In this document: in pieces, positions 25,619 through 34,251 of the stretch
Position numbering within the stretch: position 1 is the stretch's first letter
Layout: each line of letters starts with the position of its first letter
Assembly: GCA_015064745.1 (NCBI GenBank)
Contig: SVRR01000007.1
Location: 1-62,541, forward strand
Direction: 5' to 3'
DNA from: Oscillospiraceae bacterium
GTDB lineage: Bacteria > Bacillota > Clostridia > Oscillospirales > CAG-272
Length of the DNA: 62,541 nt
Notes under the pieces: generated by a model
What the model saw: only the letters and a program-made list of their open reading frames with translations
The model's database searches: none
What the model was told of the DNA's origin: nothing
Translations under genes and position numbers: made by a program

Positions 25619-26515
25619 ATGTTTGGATACGTAAAGCCGCGGGCAGATGACCTGCTCGTCAAGGAATACGCCTTCTTCCGCGCCGCCTATTGCGGCGTTT
25701 GCCGCGCAATGCGTAAGGAAACGGGATTTTTCTCCTCCTTCGCTCTCTCGTACGACATCGTTTTTCTCGCCGTATGCCGTATGCTGCTGACCGACCGTCA
25801 CACCTGTGCCAAGCGTTGCCATTGTATCGCCCACCCCTGCCGTGCGAAAAGCTGTCTCACAGAAAACGAGGCACTTTCCTTTGCCGCGCGCATCTCGGCG
25901 GTACTGCTTTACGAAAAATGTCTTGACGACAAAAAGGATAAGGGCAGCCACAGACTGCGCGCCCATCTGCTTCTACCCATTTTCCGCAAGGCGGCAAAGC
26001 GCGCCCGTCTCCCCTTCTTATCGCGAGAGACCGAGGAATGCCTTTCGGCGCTTGCCGATTTGGAGAGTGCGCGCGTGCCTTCCATCGACGAGCCTGCCGC
26101 CGTCTTCGGCGACCTCTTGGGTCTTTGCTTTGCCGAGGGTCTTTCGGGCGAGGAGCACGCTCTCTTCTACGACGTCGGATATCACCTCGGTGCCTTCATC
26201 TACGCCGCCGACGCAGCAGACGACTATCGCACCGATAAAAAAAGCGGAAGCTATAACCCCTACGTCCTTTTATATCCCGACGGAAAGGACTTTGAAAACG
26301 GCATCCCCGATACGGTCAAGGCGTCTCTCCTTCTCACCCTCGAAAAGCTTGGCGAGGCGGTAGAAAAGCTTCCCTTTAAGGGCGATGCCACATTGGAAAA
26401 TATCATCAAAAACACGGTATATCTTGGGCTTCCCGACCGCATAGACCTGCTCGGAAAGCCGAAAAGCAAAAATAAAAATCAATCTGTGGGAGGAAACCAT
26501 GACAGATCCTTATAA
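25619..26515 (+). CDS. DUF5685 family protein
   Basis: A 298-residue protein of unknown function. It begins [31 protein letters not shown], the hallmark start of DUF5685, with the CGVC pair at residues about 25-28, and has a second cysteine group around 62-80 ([17 protein letters not shown]). The rest is mainly helical, with a central [23 protein letters not shown]. The clustered cysteines suggest a metal or redox centre. It overlaps the following J-domain gene by 17 bases, an arrangement I associate with this family in Clostridia; the two may act together. Confidence 0.8.
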   Translation: MFGYVKPRADDLLVKEYAFFRAAYCGVCRAMRKETGFFSSFALSYDIVFLAVCRMLLTDRHTCAKRCHCIAHPCRAKSCLTENEALSFAARISAVLLYEKCLDDKKDKGSHRLRAHLLLPIFRKAAKRARLPFLSRETEECLSALADLESARVPSIDEPAAVFGDLLGLCFAEGLSGEEHALFYDVGYHLGAFIYAADAADDYRTDKKSGSYNPYVLLYPDGKDFENGIPDTVKASLLLTLEKLGEAVEKLPFKGDATLENIIKNTVYLGLPDRIDLLGKPKSKNKNQSVGGNHDRSL

Positions 26516-27095
26516 AATTCTCGGTGTCTCGCGCGACGCGACGGACATCGAGATCAAAAATGCCTATCGCGCCTTAGCAAGAAAGTATCACCCCGACAAC
26601 TACGCCGACAATCCCGATATGGCAGAGCTTGCCACCGAAAAGATGAAGGAGGTCAACGAGGCGTACGACGCTATCACGCGCGAGCGCAAGGGCGGGGCTA
26701 AGGGCGGCGCCAAAACCGCTACCTACGCCGAGATCCGCACCATGATCAACGCGCGCCGTATGCGTGAGGCAGAGGCGGCGCTCTCCCGCATTCCCCTCGC
26801 CGACCGTACCGCAGACTGGCACTTTCTCGAATCACTCGTCCTCATGCACCGCGGCTACGTCAACGACGCGATGCGCGAGCTGGAAACGGCTTGTGAAATG
26901 GAGCCCGGCAACATGGAATATCAGCAAGCGAAGCAGATGTTCAACCAGCGTGCCGCAGGCTACGGCAGAACCTATTACGGCGGTACGACCAACTACAATC
27001 AGGGTGGCTGCTCCTCTTGCGATGTTTGCCAAGGGCTTATCTGTGCCGACTGCTGCTGTGAGTGCTTGGGCGGCGACCTTATTTCCTGCTGCTAA
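26499..27095 (+). CDS. J-domain protein with cysteine-rich C-terminus
   Basis: A 198-residue DnaJ-like co-chaperone. Residues 3-65 form the J-domain, with the DnaK-stimulating HPD in KYHPDNYAD. Residues about 75-145 look like TPR-type helices ([26 protein letters not shown] and the next pair). The C-terminus has nine cysteines in about 30 residues ([21 protein letters not shown]). It lacks the glycine-rich and classical zinc-finger regions of DnaJ, so it is a specialised J-protein. Its ribosome site GGGAGG is inside the DUF5685 gene. The Cys-rich tail and the Cys-rich upstream partner suggest a shared metal- or redox-linked task. Confidence 0.85.
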   Translation: MTDPYKILGVSRDATDIEIKNAYRALARKYHPDNYADNPDMAELATEKMKEVNEAYDAITRERKGGAKGGAKTATYAEIRTMINARRMREAEAALSRIPLADRTADWHFLESLVLMHRGYVNDAMRELETACEMEPGNMEYQQAKQMFNQRAAGYGRTYYGGTTNYNQGGCSSCDVCQGLICADCCCECLGGDLISCC

Positions 27096-27614
27096 ATGAA
27101 AAGCACGAAAAAGCTTACCGTAACGGCGTTGCTTTCGGCGCTTGGCACTGTACTGCTCACTCTGGGCTCTCTCCTTGAAGTGCTGGACCTTTCGATGGCG
27201 GCGATCGTTTCCTGCTTTGTCGTCTTTTTGCGCATTGAGCTCGGCGGAGCGTACCCCTATCTCTTTTGGGCGACAACCGCTCTTTGCTCGCTTGTTATCA
27301 TGCCGTCAAGCTCGGCAGGGCTTCTCTTTGCGCTTCTCGGGCTCTATCCGCTGACCAAGGCGATTCTTGAACGCCGCCCCCCCATCGTCGAATGGACCTG
27401 CAAGCTCCTGCTTGCCGGCGGTATTCTCACCGTGTTCGTTTTGGTCGCCAAATTTGTCCTGCTTCTGCCCGACGCAATTCTGACAGGCTGGCTTCTTCCC
27501 ATTTTTCTGACCGTCGCTCTCACAGCGTTCGTTTTGTACGACATCGCACTTTCGCGCCTCATCCTCTTTTACGGACTTCGCATCCGTCCGCGCATCGCGC
27601 GCTTCTTAAAATAA
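27096..27614 (+). CDS. Polytopic membrane protein, unknown function
   Basis: A 172-residue protein with about five hydrophobic segments (near residues 8-28, 30-50, 55-85, 100-125, 128-158) and a basic C-terminus. Its ATG follows the J-domain stop codon without a gap and has no good ribosome site of its own, so it depends on translational coupling. The size and helix pattern recall small ECF-type substrate-binding or biotin/queuosine-type membrane components, but no defining motif is visible. Placed between the DUF5685/J-domain pair and rimO. Confidence 0.6.
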   Translation: MKSTKKLTVTALLSALGTVLLTLGSLLEVLDLSMAAIVSCFVVFLRIELGGAYPYLFWATTALCSLVIMPSSSAGLLFALLGLYPLTKAILERRPPIVEWTCKLLLAGGILTVFVLVAKFVLLLPDAILTGWLLPIFLTVALTAFVLYDIALSRLILFYGLRIRPRIARFLK

Positions 27615-27641
27615 ATTTCCCTTTCATGCAAAGGATCAGCT

Positions 27642-28967
27642 ATGAAAATCGGATTTGTTTCTCTCGGTTGCTCAAAAAACCTCGTAGACACCGAACGCAT
27701 GCTTTATCTGCTTGCCGAAGCAGGGTATGAGATCACCCCTGAGGCAGAGGAAGCAGAGATCATCGTTTTAAACACCTGCGGCTTTATCGAGTCCGCAAAG
27801 AGTGAGTCGATCGAGAATATTCTCGACCTCGCCTCCTTAAAATCCATCGGCAATCTTCGCGCCCTCATCTGTACGGGTTGTCTTGCGGAACGCTACCGCG
27901 AAGAGATTATGGAAGAGATGCCCGAAGTGGATGCCCTGCTCGGTGTCGGATCGCTTGAAAAGATCGTCGAAGCGGTCGAGCAGGTCGCGCGCGGCGAAAA
28001 ATACACCGCCTTTCTTGACAAGGAGCAATCTCCTTTGGGTGGCGACCGTGTTTTGACCACCCCCGAATATACCGCCTACCTTAAAATTGCCGAGGGATGC
28101 GACAATCGCTGCACCTATTGCGCGATTCCCCTCATCCGCGGAAGAATGCGTTCGCGCCCCATTGAGGATATCGTTGCCGAGGCGCGCGATCTGGAACGGC
28201 TCGGGGTCAAGGAATTAAATCTTATCGCGCAGGACACGACGCGCTACGGCCTTGATCTTTACGGAGAATACCGCCTTGCGGCGCTCGTGAAAGCCATCAC
28301 CGAGGCAACAGACATTCCTTGGATCCGTCTGCTCTACTGTTATCCCGACAAGATCACCGATGAGCTGGTAGATGAATTAAAAAACAATCCCCGCCTTGTC
28401 AAATACATGGATATTCCCATTCAGCATATTTCCTCTTCCGTTCTTCATAGAATGAACCGCCACGGCGACGGGGACACGATCAAGGAAGCAATCGCGCGTC
28501 TGCGCGCCGCCGTCCCCGACATCACATTGCGCACCACCGCGATGGTGGGCTTCCCCGGTGAGACAGAAGAAGATTTTGAAGAGCTTTGTGCCTTTATAAA
28601 GGAAACACGCTTTGACCGCTTTGGCGGCTTCACCTTCTCTCCCGAGGAGGGAACCGAGGCAGCTCTTCTCCCGCATCAGCTGGACGAGGAAATAAAGCAA
28701 GCGCGTCTTGACGCCTTAATGGAAATTCAGCTTGACATTTCCGCGGAGATGCAAGCCAAAAAGGTAGGCGAAGAGATTTTGGTGCTTGCCGAGGGATATG
28801 ACGTTCCCGCAGGCATTCATTACGGAAGAAGCGCCGCCGACGCCCCCGACGTGGATGGGAAGATCTATTTCTCCTCCCCCAAGCGCATCGCTCCCGGTAC
28901 GTTTTTGCGCGTTAAGGTCACGGAGGCGCTTGATTACGACCTCATCGGAAAAGCTGTTTTCGATTGA
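27642..28967 (+). CDS. rimO: Ribosomal protein S12 methylthiotransferase
   Basis: A radical SAM enzyme that adds a methylthio group to an aspartate of ribosomal protein S12. The 441 residues show the N-terminal UPF0004 domain with cysteines C10, C46 and C80 for the auxiliary iron-sulfur cluster, the radical SAM motif C153-x3-C157-x2-C160 (CDNRCTYC), and a C-terminal TRAM domain. The opening GFVSLGCSKNLVDTE and the phrase MRSRPIEDI separate RimO from MiaB. AAAGGA precedes the ATG. It is followed 44 bases later by pgsA, a pairing common in Firmicutes. Confidence 0.95.
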   Translation: MKIGFVSLGCSKNLVDTERMLYLLAEAGYEITPEAEEAEIIVLNTCGFIESAKSESIENILDLASLKSIGNLRALICTGCLAERYREEIMEEMPEVDALLGVGSLEKIVEAVEQVARGEKYTAFLDKEQSPLGGDRVLTTPEYTAYLKIAEGCDNRCTYCAIPLIRGRMRSRPIEDIVAEARDLERLGVKELNLIAQDTTRYGLDLYGEYRLAALVKAITEATDIPWIRLLYCYPDKITDELVDELKNNPRLVKYMDIPIQHISSSVLHRMNRHGDGDTIKEAIARLRAAVPDITLRTTAMVGFPGETEEDFEELCAFIKETRFDRFGGFTFSPEEGTEAALLPHQLDEEIKQARLDALMEIQLDISAEMQAKKVGEEILVLAEGYDVPAGIHYGRSAADAPDVDGKIYFSSPKRIAPGTFLRVKVTEALDYDLIGKAVFD

Positions 28968-29011
28968 TGTAAATATTTATTTGCAAAACCTGCTTTTAGA
29001 AAGGACTACCC

Positions 29012-29629
29012 ATGGCAAGAAAAATGAACGTTCCCAACACACTCTCTCTTTTGCGCGTATTCCTAACCCCCATCTTCATGTTAGCCGCGCTTCTTTTGCA
29101 ATCCTTCCCCGTTTGGTGCAGAATTTTCCCCGCACTTCTCTTCCTTGCCGCCGCTATCACCGATATGCTTGACGGCAAGATCGCAAGGAAGCATAACATC
29201 ATCACCGATTTCGGGAAATTTATTGATCCGCTTGCCGACAAATTTATGATCTTCGGCGCCTGCATCACCTTTCTCGTCATTGACTCCGCAACCGCGCCCG
29301 TCTTCGTCTGGGTCTCTGCCGTCGTGATGCTCCGCGAGCTTGCCGTCACGTCGCTCCGTCTTGTGGTGGCAGGGCAAAGCGGTATCGTTGTCGCCGCCTC
29401 CTTCTTTGGCAAATGTAAAACGGTCACGCAGGTCGTAGCCGTAATGGTGATGTTTCTTGAGCCCGTGCTCGCTTGGCTTTCTTCCCTCATTTCCCTTGCG
29501 CCCCTTACCGCCTTCTTTGGAAACCATGTGCTTTCCTATATCGCCATGGCGGCAATGGCAATCACCACCGTTGCCTCGGGCGTTGACTACATGAAGTCTT
29601 ATTTCCCTTACATTGATACCAACAAATAA
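29012..29629 (+). CDS. pgsA: CDP-diacylglycerol-glycerol-3-phosphate 3-phosphatidyltransferase
   Basis: Makes phosphatidylglycerolphosphate, the committed step to phosphatidylglycerol and cardiolipin, in the membrane. The 205 residues hold the CDP-alcohol phosphotransferase motif D-G-x2-A-R-x8-G-x3-D-x3-D, seen as MLDGKIARKH..FGKFIDPLAD (about residues 50-74), after NVPNTLSLLR at the start. Five to six membrane segments follow. GAAAGGAC lies before the ATG. Directly after rimO in the same transcript and ended by a double terminator. Confidence 0.95.
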   Translation: MARKMNVPNTLSLLRVFLTPIFMLAALLLQSFPVWCRIFPALLFLAAAITDMLDGKIARKHNIITDFGKFIDPLADKFMIFGACITFLVIDSATAPVFVWVSAVVMLRELAVTSLRLVVAGQSGIVVAASFFGKCKTVTQVVAVMVMFLEPVLAWLSSLISLAPLTAFFGNHVLSYIAMAAMAITTVASGVDYMKSYFPYIDTNK

Positions 29630-29632
29630 TGA

Positions 29633-29698
29633 AAACGGGGCTTTCAGAGAAAAAGCCCCGTTTCTTTCGGCGTGCCGCTTTGGCACGCCTTTTATTTT
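29633..29698. terminator. Double terminator between pgsA and the NAD(P)HX repair gene
   Basis: First stem AAACGGGGCTTT (29633-29644) / AAAGCCCCGTTT (29652-29663) suits both strands. Second stem GGCGTGCC (29669-29676) / GGCACGCC (29682-29689) with TTTTATTTT after it suits the plus strand. The genes are convergent. Confidence 0.85.
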
Positions 29699-31209
29699 AT
29701 TTGCCGTAAAAGCTTCGCCATACGGCGCGGAAGCTCGGAGGGAAGAACACCGTATTCGGAAAGCTCCGAAGCAAGGCTCTCACCTGCCGCACCGTGCAGA
29801 TACGCCCCCAGGGCAAGTGCCTCGGTCGGCATTACCCCTGCGGCAAGCAAGGCACCCACAGCACCCGAAAGCACATCGCCGCTGCCGCCCTTGGCAAGCG
29901 CCGACGAGCCGGTGGTGTTGATATACAGTCGCTCCTTGTCGCAAACAAGAGTCCCTGCCCCCTTCAAAAGCAAGGAAACGCCCCATCTCTCTGCGTATTC
30001 CATACAAAGCCGCATACGGCTTCTCTGTACCTCTTCCGCCGTTTTACCAATTAACCGCCCAAATTCAAGCGGATGCGGCGTCAAGGCAAGCGGCCGCTTT
30101 GCTGATGCAAAAAAAGCATCCACGTCAGGGGCATAAGCGGCGATTGCGCCCAAGGCGTCCGCGTCTAACAAAAGCGGCGCGCCCTTTCTTTGTACGAGCA
30201 TAGAAAGAAAGGTGTACAGAGCTTCGCTCACCCCTGCACCGGGGCCCACCAAAACGGCAGTCGCCGTGTCGCAGGCATCACATTTTCGCGTCATCTCCTC
30301 GCACGTCCAAGAGGCAATAGGCGCCGTCTCGTCAAACAAAAGCTCCGGCAACCGCCGCCCCACCGTTTGTATCACCGCTTCCTCGGTGGTGAGGGTGAGA
30401 AGCCCCACGCCCATTCTCAAAGCCCCCTCTGCCGCGAGGAATGCCGCGCCGCGATATTTTCTTGACCCGGCAAAAACATGCAGCCGTCCAAAGCTACCCT
30501 TGTGGCTGTTTTGCGCGCGATGAGGCAAATACGCCTTTGCAAATTCTCTATCGACCGTTTCTCCTGCAAAGCAGTCCGCAAACGCCGTAGCATCAATTCC
30601 AAGATCAGCGTATGCAAGACGTCCGCAATATTCTCTCGCGGGATAGGAATACAGACCTCTCTTGGGAAGGCTAAGCACCAATGTCGCATCCGCGTGCAAA
30701 GCTCCCTCTGTCACCTCTCCGAAATCGGCATCCACGCCAAGCGGCACGTCGACAGCAAGCTTATATCCCCGCTGACGTTCAAGCCAAGCACAGACCTCTC
30801 GCGCTCTTTCAGAGAGCACTCCCACTGCTCCACTTCCCATCACCGCCTCTACGATGACGGCGGCACCGCTCTCCGTATTCAAAACATCTATTCCGCGCGC
30901 GTCACCGACCGTATCGCGATACTCGGCAAGAACGGCACGACCGCCTTCGCTCCTCTGGCCTTTGCCGAAGACGTCAACAACGCTCACCTTGATGCCGTGG
31001 GCATGAAGCGCAAGCGCCGCCGCATAACCGTCAGCACCGTTGTTTCCGCCTCCCGCAAGAACGAGCACCTCCCCCTTTACGGGAAGACTTAAAATTTCCT
31101 CGGCAATTGCATCGCCCGCCATACGGATCAACCGATCCTCGGTGATGCCGCGAATTTTTATCCAAGCATCATCAATAAGCGGAATGCTATTTGGTCTTAC
31201 CAGCTTCAA
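29692..31209 (-). CDS. nnr: Bifunctional NAD(P)H-hydrate epimerase / ADP-dependent (S)-NAD(P)H-hydrate dehydratase, TTG start
   Basis: Repairs hydrated NADH and NADPH. The 505-residue protein has the YjeF_N epimerase domain first (GGGNNGADGYAAALAL, about residues 53-68) and the ribokinase-like dehydratase domain second (HKGSFGRLHVFAGS near 240, LTPHPLEFGRL near 380, and the nucleotide loop ALAKGGSGDVLSG near 440). The start is TTG at 31209 with AAAGGAGG eight bases upstream; the nearby ATG in the same region leads to an immediate stop in another frame. Single gene, convergent with pgsA. Confidence 0.93.
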   Translation of the reverse strand: MKLVRPNSIPLIDDAWIKIRGITEDRLIRMAGDAIAEEILSLPVKGEVLVLAGGGNNGADGYAAALALHAHGIKVSVVDVFGKGQRSEGGRAVLAEYRDTVGDARGIDVLNTESGAAVIVEAVMGSGAVGVLSERAREVCAWLERQRGYKLAVDVPLGVDADFGEVTEGALHADATLVLSLPKRGLYSYPAREYCGRLAYADLGIDATAFADCFAGETVDREFAKAYLPHRAQNSHKGSFGRLHVFAGSRKYRGAAFLAAEGALRMGVGLLTLTTEEAVIQTVGRRLPELLFDETAPIASWTCEEMTRKCDACDTATAVLVGPGAGVSEALYTFLSMLVQRKGAPLLLDADALGAIAAYAPDVDAFFASAKRPLALTPHPLEFGRLIGKTAEEVQRSRMRLCMEYAERWGVSLLLKGAGTLVCDKERLYINTTGSSALAKGGSGDVLSGAVGALLAAGVMPTEALALGAYLHGAAGESLASELSEYGVLPSELPRRMAKLLRQIK

Positions 31210-31319
31210 AAACGCATCCTCCTTTGGCGTATTTGGTCGTTTTATCTATGATCAAAAGGTATTTCGAAGCATTTTATCAAAAAATTTAGAGTGATTTTAT
31301 AGAAATTTGCCCAAAAACC

Positions 31320-31348
31320 TTTACTTTTTTTAAGTTTTTTAGTATAAT
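31320..31348 (+). promoter_or_regulatory. Promoter of the cytidylate-kinase-like gene
   Basis: TTTACT (31320-31325), 17 bases of T-rich spacer, TATAAT (31343-31348), then a strong AAAGGAG ribosome site before the start at 31387. Confidence 0.8.
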
Positions 31349-31386
31349 AGTAATAGAAAAGATCATTATCCACGAAAGGAGAACTC

Positions 31387-32010
31387 ATGAAAAAGACTAT
31401 CATTACTATTGCCCGTCAGTATGGAAGCGGCGGACGAGAGATCGGCGAACGCGTGGGAGAACTCTTGGGGATTCCCAAATACGATAAAGAATTTGTCACC
31501 ATGGCGGCGGAAAAGGAGAATTCTCTCGATCCGCACGCACTTGAAAAGGTAGATGAGAGAGCGACCAGTAGCCTTCTCTACACGCTGGCGATGGGCTCCA
31601 ACATGTTTCATTCTCCCCACATTTCGCCTGCGCTTCCTCTCAACGATCGCCTTTTTGCCATTCAATGCTCCATCATCCGCAGTCTGGCGGAGGAGCAATC
31701 CTGTATCATGATCGGCAGATGCGCGGACTATGTTCTTCGTGAAAACCCCGACCGCCTTTCGGTGTTCATCTATGCGGATCTGGACGCACGCAAAAAGCGT
31801 GTTGCCGCACGGCACGACGTAAAGGAAAGCGAGGCTTTGGACATCATCAATAAGACCGATCGCCGTCGCGCTTCCTATTACAATTTCTACACAGGTAACA
31901 AATGGGGCAAGTATGACAACTACCATATCGCCATTAACAGCGCCGTCCTCGGAATTGAGGGCACAGCACAGCTGATCGCCGATATGGCAAAGCGCCGCGC
32001 TGAAGAATAA
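31387..32010 (+). CDS. Cytidylate kinase-like P-loop protein
   Basis: A 207-residue protein of the cytidylate kinase-like (AAA_26) family found widely in Firmicutes. The phosphate-binding loop is ARQYGSGGREIG (residues 9-20), and the C-terminal half has MIGRCADYVL, the LID-like RKKRVAARH and a final YHIAINSAVLG. Its substrate is not established; true Cmk enzymes are longer in the substrate-binding region and this one is best regarded as a small nucleotide-binding kinase. It is a single-gene transcript with its own promoter and two terminators after it. Confidence 0.88.
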   Translation: MKKTIITIARQYGSGGREIGERVGELLGIPKYDKEFVTMAAEKENSLDPHALEKVDERATSSLLYTLAMGSNMFHSPHISPALPLNDRLFAIQCSIIRSLAEEQSCIMIGRCADYVLRENPDRLSVFIYADLDARKKRVAARHDVKESEALDIINKTDRRRASYYNFYTGNKWGKYDNYHIAINSAVLGIEGTAQLIADMAKRRAEE

Positions 32011-32030
32011 GCGCAAACGGTTATAACTCG

Positions 32031-32059
32031 AACCGCAGGGCAAAGCCCTGCGGTTTTTT
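32031..32059 (+). terminator. Terminator of the cytidylate-kinase-like gene
   Basis: AACCGCAGGG / CCCTGCGGTT, a 10-bp perfect stem, 5-base loop, then TTTT. Confidence 0.9.
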
Positions 32060-32064
32060 GCATT

Positions 32065-32109
32065 AAAAAACAGATCCTGTCACAGCATCACGGGCAAGAT
32101 CTGTTTTTT
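32065..32109. terminator. Second, bidirectional terminator
   Basis: AAAAAACAGATC (32065-32076) / GATCTGTTTTTT (32098-32109), 12 bp with a 21-base loop that itself holds CTGT..ACGG pairing. Serves the convergent secreted-protein gene on the minus strand. Confidence 0.75.
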
Positions 32110-32164
32110 GTGTTACATCCAATGATCCCCGTTTCACGGAAGATTTTGTCATGTAGAAATCGTT

Positions 32165-33265
32165 TTAATTTATCGTAATGTAGGGATTGTGCTCGAAGAC
32201 AAGCTTTCCGTTCTGAATTTGAGCAACATGAACAGAGATGATCTTGCCATCCAGATAAATGCCCATCGCATCCGAGGGGGTCTTGCCTGCGGGCGGCTCG
32301 GCATAGATCTTTTTTCTTTCAAAGTCGTCACTGGAGAAGGTGATCTTCCAAGGAGAGGTATAATATGCGGTAGGCAAGACAAAGTAATTGTACTTTGAGT
32401 CATGCCCCACAAGAACGACCTGGTCGAGAAAATCGCGCATGAGAGATAATTGTGTGTTTGTGTAGGGACTATGGGTGCTTCCAATGCTCTCTAAAACAAG
32501 ATTATCATAGGATTCGTCTCTGTCGTTATAAGCATCGAGAATAGTTAAGAGAATGCTACGCGAATTGTTTGTCTGATTAAAGGCAGCGTACACCGTACCC
32601 ACCGAACCGTCGGTGTAGGTGAGCTTCATATAACCAACGCCCGAATACTCTAACGTGTAGTTGCCCTTCAAAATGTTTCCGACAGAACCCGCGATGGTTG
32701 ACGTAGTCTCGGTCGTTTTGTAAAAAGCGGTCGCGGGAACGTCTATATATTGCGTGCGTCCCTTCGCGGCAAGCGCTTCCAGGGTGAATTCCCCCATCGC
32801 ATCGGTAACGTATCTCGCAGGAACAATATAAGTACCAAAGGAAATCTTGTCTTTTCCGCCTAAAATCGCGGCAAGCGCTTCATAATCTGCGGTATTGATG
32901 GTGCTGGTAAAGCGCAAAGACACTTGGTTATCGCGCAAACGCACCGAGCACCCCGTATCGGTCACAAAGGAAGCGGAAACAGCATGAAAGGTCACGTCTC
33001 CCGTAACGCCCGTGCAAACAGCACCGGCGGGCAAAAAGACGTTCTCGCCGTTTACAACACCCTGCCAGCCGCAAAAGCCTGCCACCGTGCCGGGGGCATT
33101 CACGAGCGTAACGCTGCCGTTCGTAATGGGCGCGGTAGAAACCTTGCGGCCATCCACCATAAAGCTGGCAGTACCCACGCCATCGTCCGCCGTTACAGGA
33201 AACGCGCAAAGGATAAGCGACAACACAAGCATCCACAGAAAAAAGGAACGCTTCTTCATTTTCAT
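32165..33265 (-). CDS. Secreted protein of unknown function
   Basis: A 366-residue protein with a clear signal peptide (MKMKKRSFF, hydrophobic core, cleavage likely after PVTA at about residue 26). The mature part is strand-rich. Around residues 105-125 is CSVRLRDNQVSLRFTSTINTADY, a pattern (G/C-x-S-V/I-R-L ... LRFTS) I recognise from repeated modules in large surface proteins of Clostridia; this protein seems to be that module alone with flanks. There is no LPXTG motif, SLH repeat or lipobox, so it is probably released or loosely bound. GAGGAG lies six bases before the ATG and a good promoter at 33349-33321. Function unknown. Confidence 0.7.
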   Translation of the reverse strand: MKMKKRSFFLWMLVLSLILCAFPVTADDGVGTASFMVDGRKVSTAPITNGSVTLVNAPGTVAGFCGWQGVVNGENVFLPAGAVCTGVTGDVTFHAVSASFVTDTGCSVRLRDNQVSLRFTSTINTADYEALAAILGGKDKISFGTYIVPARYVTDAMGEFTLEALAAKGRTQYIDVPATAFYKTTETTSTIAGSVGNILKGNYTLEYSGVGYMKLTYTDGSVGTVYAAFNQTNNSRSILLTILDAYNDRDESYDNLVLESIGSTHSPYTNTQLSLMRDFLDQVVLVGHDSKYNYFVLPTAYYTSPWKITFSSDDFERKKIYAEPPAGKTPSDAMGIYLDGKIISVHVAQIQNGKLVFEHNPYITIN

Positions 33266-33320
33266 ATAAGCTCCTCACAATCAAAAATCAAGAAAGGACG
33301 CCGAAGCTCCCTCCTATATC

Positions 33321-33349
33321 ATTATACATGATAAGGATAAAAAAATCAA
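33321..33349 (-). promoter_or_regulatory. Promoter of the secreted-protein gene
   Basis: TTGATT at 33349-33344, 17 bases, TATAAT at 33326-33321 on the minus strand, about 50 bases before the start codon. The remaining bases up to 33510 hold no gene I can support. Confidence 0.85.
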
Positions 33350-33510
33350 GCCCCAATTTCGCGCCGAATTCCAAGGCAGCGCAAAGCAAAGCCGAACCCT
33401 CCGACATTTTGCAAAGCATACCGCGCGCGAATTTTCTTTACAAGGACGGACGCCCCTCAAAAGAAGAGACATGTTCCACCGAGAGCACCCCAACGCATGA
33501 GGCAAAACTG

Positions 33511-34014
33511 TCAGGCTATTTCAATCCGTTTTCCGCGCAGGGCAAGCAACAACAGCGTGCCAAGCGCTCCCGTGGTGATAGCCTCTCCGATGCCCACGGT
33601 CAAAACGAGATAGGGGTACGCATCAGGAACACCGTAAACGAAGATCAAAAGCAACGGAATCAAAAGCGCATTCAAGATAATGTTGGGTAAAGGAGCAAGA
33701 AGCACCCCAAAGCGGAAGCGCGCCGCGCCGCGCATCCTACGGCAAAGCATGGCGGCAAAAAGCGTCACAAGACTGCCAAACAGTACATCCAGCGGATGCC
33801 CGCCGCAAAGAAGCGAGGACAAAAAGCAGCCGACAAAAAGCCCGGGGACCGCCGCGCCGGACACAAACGGCAGAACGGCAAGCGCCTCGGAAAGACGAAG
33901 CTGAATCGCCCCTTTATCCAGTCCAAAAGCGTAAGAAACCATGGTAAGGGCAGTGTACAGTGCCGCGATCACAGCGGCGAGCGTAATCATTTTAGTTTTT
34001 TGCGACATTCTCAT
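33511..34014 (-). CDS. queT: QueT family membrane protein (queuosine precursor transporter component)
   Basis: A 167-residue hydrophobic protein with five to six membrane segments, beginning ITLAAVIAALYTALTMVSY and carrying GAIQLRLSEALAVLPF and GHPLDVLFGSLVT, all typical of the QueT (PF06177) family, the S-component of an ECF transporter thought to import queuosine precursors such as preQ1 or preQ0. The preQ1-I riboswitch directly upstream strongly supports this job: salvage of queuine-type bases for tRNA modification. The ATG at 34014 lacks an adjacent ribosome site; the nearest AAGGAGG is inside the riboswitch. Energising ECF subunits are not nearby. Confidence 0.93.
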   Translation of the reverse strand: MRMSQKTKMITLAAVIAALYTALTMVSYAFGLDKGAIQLRLSEALAVLPFVSGAAVPGLFVGCFLSSLLCGGHPLDVLFGSLVTLFAAMLCRRMRGAARFRFGVLLAPLPNIILNALLIPLLLIFVYGVPDAYPYLVLTVGIGEAITTGALGTLLLLALRGKRIEIA

Positions 34015-34019
34015 AGAAT

Positions 34020-34092
34020 AAAAAAAGGCAAGGGAAGGCTTGCCAACCTCCTTAGTTTTGTTTTTCGTGAGGATAGGATCTCGAACTCACGG
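34020..34092 (-). promoter_or_regulatory. preQ1-I riboswitch with expression-platform hairpin
   Basis: On the minus strand the P1 stem is CGTGAG (34090-34085) / CTCACG (34071-34066) enclosing a short loop with TTCGAGATCC, followed by the A-rich tail AAAAACAAAACTAAGGAGG ending at 34047. This matches the type I aptamer: small hairpin plus an A-rich strand that folds back as a pseudoknot. Next comes GGCAAG / CTTGCC (about 34043-34026) and a run of seven T, a terminator. The Shine-Dalgarno-like AAGGAGG overlaps the aptamer tail, so control of termination, of translation, or both is possible. Ligand binding should turn queT off. Confidence 0.9.
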
Positions 34093-34196
34093 TATTAAAA
34101 TGAAAAGAACAAAAGGCACCCTCCACGCAACAGCGCGGAAAAGCGGAAAGCGCACCTTTGAAAAGCAGGGTTTTCTTTTGCCCCTCTTTCGGTAAA

Positions 34197-34225
34197 GAGA
34201 GGCTGTCGCCGTGCGACAGCCTCTC
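34197..34225 (-). terminator. Hairpin after the lipoprotein gene
   Basis: GAGAGGCTGTCG / CGACAGCCTCTC, 12-bp perfect stem with a 5-base loop, 27 bases after the stop codon at 34252. Only a weak T stretch follows on the minus strand, so termination may be incomplete and queT could receive read-through. Confidence 0.6.
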
Positions 34226-34251
34226 GGAGATTATACAAATTGCGTCACCGA

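Noticed and set aside
31387..32010. Cytidylate kinase (cmk)
   Set aside because: The P-loop fits, but the sequence belongs to the cytidylate-kinase-like family of unproven substrate, so the gene symbol is not given.
33314..33505. 63-codon frame on the minus strand between queT and the secreted-protein gene
   Set aside because: No ribosome site and it overlaps the promoter at 33321-33349; composition is not protein-like.
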